Positions 1 to 6,043 of a stretch of DNA of 9,206 nt are shown piece by piece (the stretch's first letter is position 1; each line of letters starts with the position of its first letter). Both the position numbers and the translations under genes were made by a program. This DNA is from Actinomycetota bacterium (lineage in GTDB: Bacteria > Actinomycetota > Actinomycetes > S36-B12), in assembly GCA_003456155.1 (NCBI GenBank), contig DMPC01000055.1, forward strand, positions 5,471-14,676, given 5' to 3'. The notes beneath the pieces are model-generated. The model made no database searches. It was not told the origin of the DNA and saw only the letters and a list, made by a program, of their open reading frames with translations.

Positions 1-325
1 CGAACACGTACTTCGGCTGGAAGTGAATGTCTGCGACGACGGGAATCCCGCTCTTGCGTGCGATCTGCGGAAGGGCGTCGGCGTCGTCCTGACTCGGGAC
101 GGCGACGCGCACAACCTGGCAGCCGGCAGCCGTCAACTCGGCGATCTGCTGCAGGGTGGCATTGACATCCGAGGTCAGGGTCGTGCACATCGACTGCACG
201 CTCACCGGGGCATCCCCGCCGACCGCGACCGGGTGGGTCGGATGTCGCAGGATGATCTGCCGGGTGGGGCGACGGGGGGACACGACGGGGGGCGGGGCTG
301 CAGGCATTCCCAGACTCACGGACAC
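1..325 (-). CDS. ispG: 4-hydroxy-3-methylbut-2-enyl diphosphate synthase IspG (GcpE), N-terminal part, cut by window edge
   Basis: IspG is a cytosolic iron-sulfur enzyme that converts methylerythritol cyclodiphosphate (MEcPP) to HMBPP, the penultimate step of the MEP isoprenoid pathway. About 108 codons are visible, corresponding to the start of the TIM-barrel domain. Recognisable segments are SPRRPTRQI near residue 16, VGGDAPVSVQSMCTTLTSDV, TLQQIAELTAAGCQVVRVAV and, near the edge, GIPVVADIHFQPKYVF, which is typical of actinobacterial IspG. The C-terminal Fe-S cysteines lie outside the window. I chose the GTG at 325 because VSVSLGMPAAP aligns with the usual actinobacterial N-terminus (MTVGLGMP in mycobacteria as I recall it). 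A purine-rich GGGGGGAG lies about 16 bases upstream, longer than ideal. Alternatives are GTG at 319 and ATG at 307. The gene follows rseP by 50 bp on the same strand and probably shares its transcript. Family call is firm; the start is less sure. Confidence 0.93.
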   Translation of the reverse strand, partial: MSVSLGMPAAPPPVVSPRRPTRQIILRHPTHPVAVGGDAPVSVQSMCTTLTSDVNATLQQIAELTAAGCQVVRVAVPSQDDADALPQIARKSGIPVVADIHFQPKYVF

Positions 326-375
326 CCCAGCATTATGCCGCTCCCCCCGCGTCGGTGCCGTTCAAGGCGGGGCCG

Positions 376-1698
376 CTAGCCCAGGGAGATCGGCTTGATC
401 AGGTCGGCCCAGATGACGATGACCCCCATGGCCAGCAGCACTCCGGCCACCACGTAGGCCACCGGGAGCAGGCGGGCGACGTCGACAGGCCCCGGGTCCG
501 GACGGCCCGTGATGCGGGCCAGCCAGCGCCGAATCCCCTCGTATGCGGCTCCGGCCACGTGGCCGCCGTCCAGAGGCAGGATGGGGAGGAGGTTGAACAG
601 GAACAGGAAGAGATTCAGCGAGGCCAGCAGTCCGAGGAAGGTAGCGACCTTGGCCCGGAAGGGCTGGTCCATGGCAGCGACCTCCCCTCCGATCCGACTG
701 ACGCCCACGACGCTCACCGGGCTGTCCACCTGCCGCTCCCCTCCGCCGAGAAGCGTCTCCGTGACAAGCTCGAACAGTCGGACGGGCAGGGAGATGAGCG
801 CCTCGACCGATCGCACGGTGATGTCCCACATGTACGCCGGCACTGTCGTCCAGGGCTGTGGCTCCCAGGTCGACCCGGGCGCGAGGCCGATGTAGCCGGC
901 GGTCATGACCTCATCGGTCGCGGCCCCCGACTCGTCATAGACCGGTCGCGTGGCCTCCCCGATGGTCACGGTGAGGTCCACGGGTTGCCCTGAGCGCTCC
1001 ACCGTGACCGTCACGGTCTCTCCGGGGTGCTCGCGGATCCAGTCCGTCGCGGCGTACCAGTCGGAGTACTCGACCTGATCGATCGCCAGGATCACGTCAC
1101 CGGGCTCGAATCCGGCAGCCGCAGCAGGCGCCGGGAGACTGCCCGTGGGGCATTTCCCTGACGGCAGAGGTGCGCCGCTCGGCTGAGCCGGCGTAGGCGT
1201 GCACCGCCCCACCGAGCTGACCTCCATCGAGGGGGTCGGCAAGCCGACCCCCATCAGCAGGATGGCGAAGAGGACGAAGGCGAAGGCGAGGTTCATGAAC
1301 GGGCCGCCGAGCATGATGATGATTCGCTTGTGGACGGGCAGCCGATAGAACACCCGGTTCTCGTCGCCGGGACCCACTTCGTCGAGGGACTGCTGTCTGG
1401 CCTGGGCGACCATTGTCGCGAAGCGGCCGGTCGTCATCGATCGCGCTGTGCCCTCGGGATCGCCGGGCGACGGGGGCAGCATCCCGATCATGCGGATGTA
1501 GCCCCCCACAGGAAAGGCCTTCACCCCGTACTTCGTCTCGCCGCGCACCCGCGACATCAGCGTCGGCCCGAACCCGATCATGTACTCGGTCACCTTGACG
1601 CCGAATCGCTTCGCGGGAACCAGGTGCCCGATCTCATGGAGGGCGATGGACAACCCGATCAGCAGCACGAAGATGACGATGCCGATCACTTCGAGCAT
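376..1698 (-). CDS. rseP: Site-2 intramembrane zinc metalloprotease (RseP/Rip1 family, peptidase M50)
   Basis: This is a 440-aa membrane protease that cleaves substrates inside the bilayer, typically anti-sigma factors after a first cut by another protease. The zinc-binding HEIGH (residues 21-25) lies in the first membrane segment. The C-terminal metal ligand is in NLLPILPLDGGH (369-380, Asp377). Other hydrophobic segments are near 129-152, 354-372 and 408-430. A PDZ-like domain spans about 155-250, with the carboxylate-binding-type segment GFEPGDVILAIDQ near 196. A proline-rich insert at 166-194 contains Cys166 and Cys183, possibly a disulfide. The ATG at 1698 is preferred: AAGGAGG precedes it by 9 bases, and MLEVIGIVIF starts directly with the first membrane helix. 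An upstream reading frame to 1857 overlaps dxr and is not needed. The start is one base past the dxr stop, so translation is probably coupled. The Mtb homologue Rip1 (Rv2869c) sits in the same dxr-rip1-ispG order. Substrates cannot be inferred here. Confidence 0.94.
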   Translation of the reverse strand: MLEVIGIVIFVLLIGLSIALHEIGHLVPAKRFGVKVTEYMIGFGPTLMSRVRGETKYGVKAFPVGGYIRMIGMLPPSPGDPEGTARSMTTGRFATMVAQARQQSLDEVGPGDENRVFYRLPVHKRIIIMLGGPFMNLAFAFVLFAILLMGVGLPTPSMEVSSVGRCTPTPAQPSGAPLPSGKCPTGSLPAPAAAAGFEPGDVILAIDQVEYSDWYAATDWIREHPGETVTVTVERSGQPVDLTVTIGEATRPVYDESGAATDEVMTAGYIGLAPGSTWEPQPWTTVPAYMWDITVRSVEALISLPVRLFELVTETLLGGGERQVDSPVSVVGVSRIGGEVAAMDQPFRAKVATFLGLLASLNLFLFLFNLLPILPLDGGHVAGAAYEGIRRWLARITGRPDPGPVDVARLLPVAYVVAGVLLAMGVIVIWADLIKPISLG

Positions 1699-1699
1699 G

Positions 1700-2929
1700 T
1701 CATCTCCCCTCCTTGCCATGGGTGTTGCGACTGCGCACCATCTCGCGAGCCCGGTCGCGCGCCCAGGCGTCAGCAGAGAGGACGTCCTGGAGGGTCGTGG
1801 CGTTCCCCTCGACCCAGACCGATCCCGCCTCGCCGGTCCCACCATGGAGATGCTCATCGAGCACAGCCTCGATGGTCGTCACGATGGCCGGGAAGGAAGC
1901 CTCGCCGGCGAGGAATGCCGCCACGCATGCCTCGTCGGCCGCGTTGAAGACCGCCGGTGCCGTCCCTCCCGCCTCGCCGGCGCGACGGGCGATGCGCACA
2001 GCGGGGAAGACCTCCTCGTCGAGCGGCTGGAACTCCCAAGCCGCCGCACGGGACCAGTCACACGCCGGTGCGGCATCCGGTACCCGCCCGGGCCATCCCA
2101 TTCCCCACGCGATGGGGATGCGCATGTCCGGCGGGCTGGCCTGCAGCACGGTCGAGCCATCGATGAACTCGACCATCGAGTGGACAACGGACTGAGGATG
2201 CACGACCACATCAATGGCGGAGAAGGGGATGTCGAAGAGGAGGTGGGCTTCAATGACCTCCAGCCCCTTGTTCACGAGGGTCGCTGAGTTGACCGTGACG
2301 AGGGGACCCATGGCCCACGTCGGATGAGCGAGTGCCTGCTCGGCCGTCACCTGCGCCAGTGATGAGGCATCCCAGCCGCGGAAGGGCCCCCCGCTCGCCG
2401 TGAGAACCAGCCGCCGCACCTCCGCGTGATCACCGGCCATCAGGCACTGTGCCAGTGCCGAGTGCTCCGAGTCGACAGGAATGATCTGCCCCGCGCGCGC
2501 GATCGCCTTCACCAGCGGACCGCCGATGATGAGGGATTCCTTGTTGGCAAGCGCGAGCGTTCGGCCCGCCTCAAGCGCAGCGAGCGTCGGCACGAGCCCC
2601 GACGCACCGGCAAGGCCGTTCAGCACGGTCTCGCACTCCCACACCGCAACTGCGGCATTCGCGTCAGGTCCCCACAGGATCCTCGGAGTGGCCCGCACGC
2701 CGAGGGCGCCGATCATCTGAGCGAGGAGGTCAGCCGAGCGTTCATCCGGCACACCCACGACCTCGACCTCGAAGTCCACCGCTTGACGAGCGAGTTGCTC
2801 AAGCCGTGCCGATCCCGCGCTGATCCCGACGATCCTGAAGCGATCCGGGTTGCGGCTCGCGACCTCCAGGCCCTGGGTGCCTATCGAGCCGGTGCTCCCG
2901 AGCACGACGACTCGACGCTCACCGGGCAT
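1700..2929 (-). CDS. dxr: 1-deoxy-D-xylulose-5-phosphate reductoisomerase (Dxr/IspC)
   Basis: Dxr converts 1-deoxyxylulose 5-phosphate to 2-C-methyl-D-erythritol 4-phosphate using NADPH and a divalent metal; it is the first committed MEP-pathway step, is cytosolic, and is the fosmidomycin target. The protein is 409 aa, the usual size. The NADPH-binding loop GSTGSIG is at 11-17. ALANKESL (126-133), the metal-binding DSEHSA (Asp153, Glu155), TASGGPFR (177-184), HPTWAMG (202-208) and NKGLEVIEAH (220-229, Glu224) are all intact. The His202-to-Glu224 spacing matches His209/Glu231 of the E. coli enzyme. The reading frame upstream is closed by the TAG of the pucR-like gene, four codons before the ATG at 2929, so this start is forced apart from late alternatives. 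No clear Shine-Dalgarno precedes it, so initiation may depend on coupling to the upstream gene. The gene runs into rseP and ispG with almost no gaps, forming an operon. Confidence 0.97.
   Translation of the reverse strand: MPGERRVVVLGSTGSIGTQGLEVASRNPDRFRIVGISAGSARLEQLARQAVDFEVEVVGVPDERSADLLAQMIGALGVRATPRILWGPDANAAVAVWECETVLNGLAGASGLVPTLAALEAGRTLALANKESLIIGGPLVKAIARAGQIIPVDSEHSALAQCLMAGDHAEVRRLVLTASGGPFRGWDASSLAQVTAEQALAHPTWAMGPLVTVNSATLVNKGLEVIEAHLLFDIPFSAIDVVVHPQSVVHSMVEFIDGSTVLQASPPDMRIPIAWGMGWPGRVPDAAPACDWSRAAAWEFQPLDEEVFPAVRIARRAGEAGGTAPAVFNAADEACVAAFLAGEASFPAIVTTIEAVLDEHLHGGTGEAGSVWVEGNATTLQDVLSADAWARDRAREMVRSRNTHGKEGR
1708..1714 (-). promoter_or_regulatory. Ribosome binding site of rseP
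   Basis: AAGGAGG on the minus strand lies 9 bases before the ATG at 1698. It sits inside the last codons of dxr and decides the rseP start against the in-frame ATG at 1719 and against a longer extension into dxr. The arrangement suggests ribosomes finishing dxr help start rseP. Confidence 0.75.
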
Positions 2930-2938
2930 AACGACAGG

Positions 2939-4507
2939 CTACTCGCGGGCATCGCCATCAGCAGGCTCGGAGCGCACCAAGGGTGACGAAGACGGCAGCA
3001 CCGCGCGGAGGGCGAACCACAGATCGGCGCGCACGGACGGATCTTCGAGTGACGCCCCCAGAACACCCTCAATTCGTCGCAGCCGGTGCCGCACGGTGTG
3101 CCGGTGGATACCGAGACGCTGGGCCGTGGCATCCACCTGCCCGTGGTGAGCGAGCCAGGCCTCGAGGGTCTCGCGCAGCTCCGCGTCCTCAGCGGTGAGC
3201 AGCAGCGGTTGGAGGTAGGCGCGAGCCCATGCCTGCATCGTCGAGGCCTCCACCAGCGACTCGACGCTGCGAGATCGCAGTTCCCCGTGCGGACTCCAGC
3301 CGACGCCCGCGTCCGCTGCCTCTTGTGCCTGCGCCAGGGCCTGTCGGACATCTGCCGGTCGAGTGAGGTCGAGGACCTCGGAGATACCGACCGATCTGAC
3401 GTCCTCTCGGGCTGCCAGGAGGCGCAGGACCGACGGGCTGCGACCATCAGCATCAACACCGGCGAGCCCGATGATGCCTCCCTGATCGTCCGAGCACAGG
3501 ATGGTTCCCGGGGAGGAGGGGATTATCAGCAGGGCCCCACTACGCGCCTGCACCGCGACAGCGACTCCACGCGCGGGATCCAGCCCGGTAATCCCCAGTT
3601 CAGTCAGTCGAGGGACCGTCAGCCCCTCAACGCGAGCGACATCGATGAGCAGCGACCGCCAGCGATCCAGGTCACGCTCCGCCCGGGCCATCGCCGTGCT
3701 CTCCCAGGAAAGGAGGGACACCGCCAGATTCAGAACCGCCTGATCGGCAGACGTGAGCGGCCCCGGGCTCCCGAGAACGAGGAACCCGCGGACTGACTCC
3801 CGGACCCCGACGGGCACGATCACGATGTGCTCATCGACCGTGGAGAGCGATGCCGAGGCGAGCAGACCTCGCGGGCGCAGTCGATCGATCTCCCCGGTGA
3901 ACTCGCTGGCGCGGCCGGCTGCGGACGCAGGAACACAGAAGTCGACATCACCACCAGGTTCAAGGAGCAGGGCGATTCCCCGCACGTGCCGCGCCAGCAC
4001 CGGCAGGACCCGACTGGCAACGACGGGAAGGCTGGCATCATCGATGCCCTCCCCTCCTTCCGAGAGGACCGCCCGGATCATCCGACGCTGACTGTCGAAG
4101 GAGGCTCCCGATTCGGCGTATTCCTCGGCCGCGAGCAGCCGGGACACCGCGCGACTCACGGCCACGAACGGGACCGGCTCGGGCACCTCGATCAGGGGCA
4201 GGCCGGCGCGCTCAGCTGCCTCGATCAGGGCAGCAGGCACGCAGGAATGGTGAAGACCGACGCCGAATCCGAGCCCGGCGGCCTCGGCGAGAACCAACCG
4301 GGAGATGTAGCCCTCGCACTCCTCCGCGAGTGCGCTCAGGCTCATCCCGGTCGTGAGAACCAGATCGCCCGACTCGATCCAGGGAGTCGGATCGGACTGC
4401 TCGGACACCGCCACCCAGCGCAGAGGACGATCCAGACTCGGATCAGCCGTCAAGACTCGCAACTCCAGTTCGGCGAGTCGAACCACTCTCTCCAGCGTCA
4501 GCCCCAT
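2939..4507 (-). CDS. PucR-family transcriptional regulator, probable regulator of the divergent gabT
   Basis: This 522-aa cytoplasmic DNA-binding regulator has the PucR layout. An N-terminal PucR-type ligand domain spans about 8-125, with GDLVLTTG at 47-54 as the best landmark. A middle region (about 160-400) resembles the sensory and GGDEF-like parts of CdaR/PucR proteins. The C-terminal HTH_30-type domain spans about 448-505, with the recognition segment LGIHRHTVRHRLRRIE at 465-480. The start at ATG 4507 is supported by GAGGAG four bases upstream and by homology beginning at MGLTLERVV; the frame continues 54 codons further upstream but through the intergenic region. It is divergent from gabT across 115 bp containing a perfect inverted repeat. 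In Corynebacterium glutamicum a PucR-type protein (GabR) activates gabTDP, so a role in GABA or polyamine control is a reasonable inference. The ligand is unknown. The gene ends 9 bases before dxr on the same strand. Confidence 0.9.
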   Translation of the reverse strand: MGLTLERVVRLAELELRVLTADPSLDRPLRWVAVSEQSDPTPWIESGDLVLTTGMSLSALAEECEGYISRLVLAEAAGLGFGVGLHHSCVPAALIEAAERAGLPLIEVPEPVPFVAVSRAVSRLLAAEEYAESGASFDSQRRMIRAVLSEGGEGIDDASLPVVASRVLPVLARHVRGIALLLEPGGDVDFCVPASAAGRASEFTGEIDRLRPRGLLASASLSTVDEHIVIVPVGVRESVRGFLVLGSPGPLTSADQAVLNLAVSLLSWESTAMARAERDLDRWRSLLIDVARVEGLTVPRLTELGITGLDPARGVAVAVQARSGALLIIPSSPGTILCSDDQGGIIGLAGVDADGRSPSVLRLLAAREDVRSVGISEVLDLTRPADVRQALAQAQEAADAGVGWSPHGELRSRSVESLVEASTMQAWARAYLQPLLLTAEDAELRETLEAWLAHHGQVDATAQRLGIHRHTVRHRLRRIEGVLGASLEDPSVRADLWFALRAVLPSSSPLVRSEPADGDARE

Positions 4508-4511
4508 GGGT

Positions 4512-4517
4512 CTCCTC
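4512..4517 (-). promoter_or_regulatory. Ribosome binding site of the PucR-family regulator
   Basis: GAGGAG on the minus strand is 4 bases upstream of the ATG at 4507. It supports the 522-aa form over any longer form reaching into the gabT leader. Confidence 0.6.
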
Positions 4518-4543
4518 ACGATCCGGACAGTTCGGGAACCGAT

Positions 4544-4564
4544 CATGCTCCAGTCGGGAGCATG
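4544..4564. promoter_or_regulatory. Perfect inverted repeat, candidate operator between pucR-like gene and gabT
   Basis: The arms CATGCTCC (4544-4551) and GGAGCATG (4557-4564) are exact reverse complements separated by the 5 bases AGTCG. Arm centres are 13 bp apart, compatible with a dimeric HTH protein. It is nearly central in the 115-bp divergent region. If the -10-like TAGTCT at 4585-4590 is real, the repeat centre is near -43 relative to the gabT transcript start, a position typical of activators. Binding by the adjacent PucR protein is inferred, not shown. Confidence 0.5.
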
Positions 4565-4584
4565 GTGCCACGGCCATCCCCCCG

Positions 4585-4590
4585 TAGTCT
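4585..4590 (+). promoter_or_regulatory. Candidate -10 element for gabT
   Basis: TAGTCT fits the loose actinobacterial TAnnnT pattern and lies 32 bases upstream of the gabT ATG. There is no recognisable -35 at the normal spacing, where ATGGTG overlaps the operator candidate, consistent with an activator-dependent promoter. It is flanked by CCCCG (4580-4584) and CGGGG (4592-4596), which could form a small hairpin or be chance in GC-rich DNA. Confidence 0.3.
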
Positions 4591-4610
4591 TCGGGGCAGT
4601 GCCGACCTCC

Positions 4611-4616
4611 GAGGAG
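4611..4616 (+). promoter_or_regulatory. Ribosome binding site of gabT
   Basis: GAGGAG ends 6 bases before the ATG at 4623. It fixes the gabT start: the same frame is open far upstream (to 4353) but has no homology there and runs antisense through the regulator gene. Confidence 0.7.
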
Positions 4617-4622
4617 CCCGCC

Positions 4623-5963
4623 ATGACCACCATCACCCACGCCATCGCACAGGAGCGCCGGCTCGTCACGGAGATCCCGGGGCCGCGCTCCCAGGCCCTT
4701 CAGGCCCGCAAGACGGCCGCTGTCTCGAACGGCGTCGGCGTGACCTTGCCGATCTATGTCGTCCGGGCCGGCGGCGGCGTCCTCATCGATGCCGATGGCA
4801 ACTCCCTCATCGACATGGGCTCGGGGATCGCGGTGACCACGGTCGGCAACGCCAACCCGGACGTGGTCGCAGCGGTCCAGAGCCAGGTCGCCGACTTCAC
4901 CCACACGTGCTTCATGGTGACCCCCTACGCGGGGTACGTCGAAGTCTGCGAGGCACTCAACAGGCTCACGCCGGGCGACCATGAGAAGCGTTCCGCCCTG
5001 TTCAACTCGGGAGCCGAGGCTGTCGAGAACGCCGTGAAGATCGCCCGTGCCTTCACCAAGCGTGCCGCGGTGGTCGTAATGGAGCACGGCTACCACGGAC
5101 GCACGAACCTCACCATGGGGATGACCGCCAAGAACATGCCCTACAAGCAGTCCTTCGGTCCCTTCGCTCCCGAGATCTATCGGGTCCCCGCGTCCTACCC
5201 CTATCGCGACCGCGGCCTCAAGGGCCCGGAGATGGCTGAGATCGCGACCACCCGTATCGAGCGGGAGATCGGCGCCGACAATGTCGCCGCCATCATCATC
5301 GAGCCCATTCAGGGCGAGGGCGGGTTCATCGTTCCCGACCCCGGCTACTTCGCCGCTATGGCTGATTTCGCTCGGGCTCACGGCATCGTGTTCGTCGCCG
5401 ACGAGATCCAGTCCGGCTTCTGCCGCACGGGTGACTGGTTCGCATCTGAATACGAGGGGGTCGTCCCGGATCTCATCACCACGGCCAAGGGCATCGCCGA
5501 CGGCATGCCCCTCGCGGCGGTGACCGGACGCGCGGAGATGATGGATGCCGTGCATGCCGGTGGCCTGGGTGGCACCTACGGCGGCAACCCCGTTGCCTGC
5601 GCTGCCGCACTCGCCGCGATCGACTGGATGGAGCGCAACGACGCGCCGGCCCTCGCCCGGGAGATCGAGTCGATCATGATTCCCCGACTCCGTGAGATGG
5701 CACTGCAGTTCCCTGCCATCGGGGACGTCCGCGGGCGAGGCGCCATGATCGCGATCGAACTGGTCAAGCCGGGGACGATCGAGCCGGATGCCGCCCTCGC
5801 GGCAACCCTCAACCGCTACTGCCATCAGCACGGAGTAGTGACGCTCACGACCGGAACCCACGGCAACATCTTCCGCTTCCTGCCCCCGCTCACGATCCCG
5901 CGACCTCTCCTGGAGGAGGCTCTCGGAGTGCTGGAGCAGGCCTTCGAGTCCGCAGCCTCCTGA
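4623..5963 (+). CDS. gabT: 4-aminobutyrate--2-oxoglutarate aminotransferase (GabT, class-III PLP aminotransferase)
   Basis: GabT transfers the amino group of GABA to 2-oxoglutarate, giving succinate semialdehyde and glutamate; it is the usual exit from putrescine and GABA catabolism and is cytosolic. The 446-aa protein carries the full class-III signature: NSGAEAVENAVKIARA (128-143) for PLP phosphate binding, YHGRT (157-161) stacking on PLP, EPIQGEGG (227-234), ADEIQSG (259-265) with Asp260 for the PLP nitrogen, and the Schiff-base Lys289 in TTAKGIADGMPLAAV. GGLGGTYGGNP and GDVRGRGAMIAIEL closely match E. coli GabT. It is monocistronic here, divergent from a PucR-family regulator, and followed by a hairpin. 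No succinate-semialdehyde dehydrogenase (gabD) is adjacent. Related specificities such as 5-aminovalerate cannot be excluded, but the GABA assignment is well supported. Confidence 0.94.
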   Translation: MTTITHAIAQERRLVTEIPGPRSQALQARKTAAVSNGVGVTLPIYVVRAGGGVLIDADGNSLIDMGSGIAVTTVGNANPDVVAAVQSQVADFTHTCFMVTPYAGYVEVCEALNRLTPGDHEKRSALFNSGAEAVENAVKIARAFTKRAAVVVMEHGYHGRTNLTMGMTAKNMPYKQSFGPFAPEIYRVPASYPYRDRGLKGPEMAEIATTRIEREIGADNVAAIIIEPIQGEGGFIVPDPGYFAAMADFARAHGIVFVADEIQSGFCRTGDWFASEYEGVVPDLITTAKGIADGMPLAAVTGRAEMMDAVHAGGLGGTYGGNPVACAAALAAIDWMERNDAPALAREIESIMIPRLREMALQFPAIGDVRGRGAMIAIELVKPGTIEPDAALAATLNRYCHQHGVVTLTTGTHGNIFRFLPPLTIPRPLLEEALGVLEQAFESAAS

Positions 5964-5971
5964 TCGCACAC

Positions 5972-6008
5972 GGGCCGATGCCGGTTGTCCACAGGCATCA
6001 CGCGGCCC
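5972..6008 (+). terminator. Candidate hairpin terminator after gabT
   Basis: Nine bases past the gabT stop, GGGCC (5972-5976) plus GATGCC (5977-5982) can pair with GGCATC (5994-5999) and GGCCC (6004-6008). The 11-bp stem has a 4-base bulge (6000-6003) and an 11-base loop. It is followed by only two T residues, as is common for actinobacterial terminators, so it lacks a classical U-tract. It ends immediately before the promoter candidate of the next gene. Confidence 0.45.
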
Positions 6009-6037
6009 TTGGTCCGGCCAGGCTTGCGTCGTAGCCT
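6009..6037 (+). promoter_or_regulatory. Candidate promoter giving a leaderless mRNA
   Basis: TTGGTC (6009-6014), a 17-bp spacer and TAGCCT (6032-6037) match the spacing of a housekeeping sigma promoter. The ATG at 6044 starts 7 bases after the -10, which is where transcription itself should start. There is no Shine-Dalgarno before that ATG. Together these point to leaderless translation, common in actinobacteria. Confidence 0.5.
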
Positions 6038-6043
6038 CCAGGG

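Noticed and set aside
331..333. ATG on the minus strand at 333 as ispG start
   Set aside because: It is a tempting ATG at good distance from the GGGGGGAG motif, but it is out of frame with the IspG reading frame (offset of 8 bases from the GTG at 325).
355..993. 212-codon plus-strand frame opposite the 3' half of rseP
   Set aside because: Antisense to a well-recognised protease with its LDGGH metal-ligand motif; composition is typical of a shadow frame.
1699..1857. Longer N-terminus for the site-2 protease
   Set aside because: The extra 53 residues overlap dxr coding sequence and are Arg/Pro/Ser-rich, while ATG 1698 has a strong ribosome site and begins right at the first membrane helix.
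1580..2287. 235-codon plus-strand frame opposite the rseP/dxr junction
   Set aside because: It crosses the boundary between two firmly identified minus-strand genes and shows no domain.
4580..4596. CCCCG/CGGGG small inverted repeat around the gabT -10 candidate, as an independent operator
   Set aside because: Five-base G/C arms are expected often by chance in DNA of this composition; I mention it only as context of the promoter.
4508..4669. Longer N-terminus for the PucR-family regulator
   Set aside because: The extension would run through the operator candidate and into the gabT start, and homology begins only at MGLTLERVV with a ribosome site just upstream.
3827..4984. 385-codon plus-strand frame across the regulator gene and into gabT
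   Set aside because: It spans two real genes and their intergenic region, has a low-complexity composition and no domain signature, and has no ribosome site that would matter.
4443..5969. 508-codon open frame on the minus strand across gabT
   Set aside because: It is antisense to gabT, whose product has all class-III aminotransferase motifs. The predicted protein is rich in Gly, Asp, Arg and His without family motifs, as expected of a shadow frame in GC-rich coding DNA.
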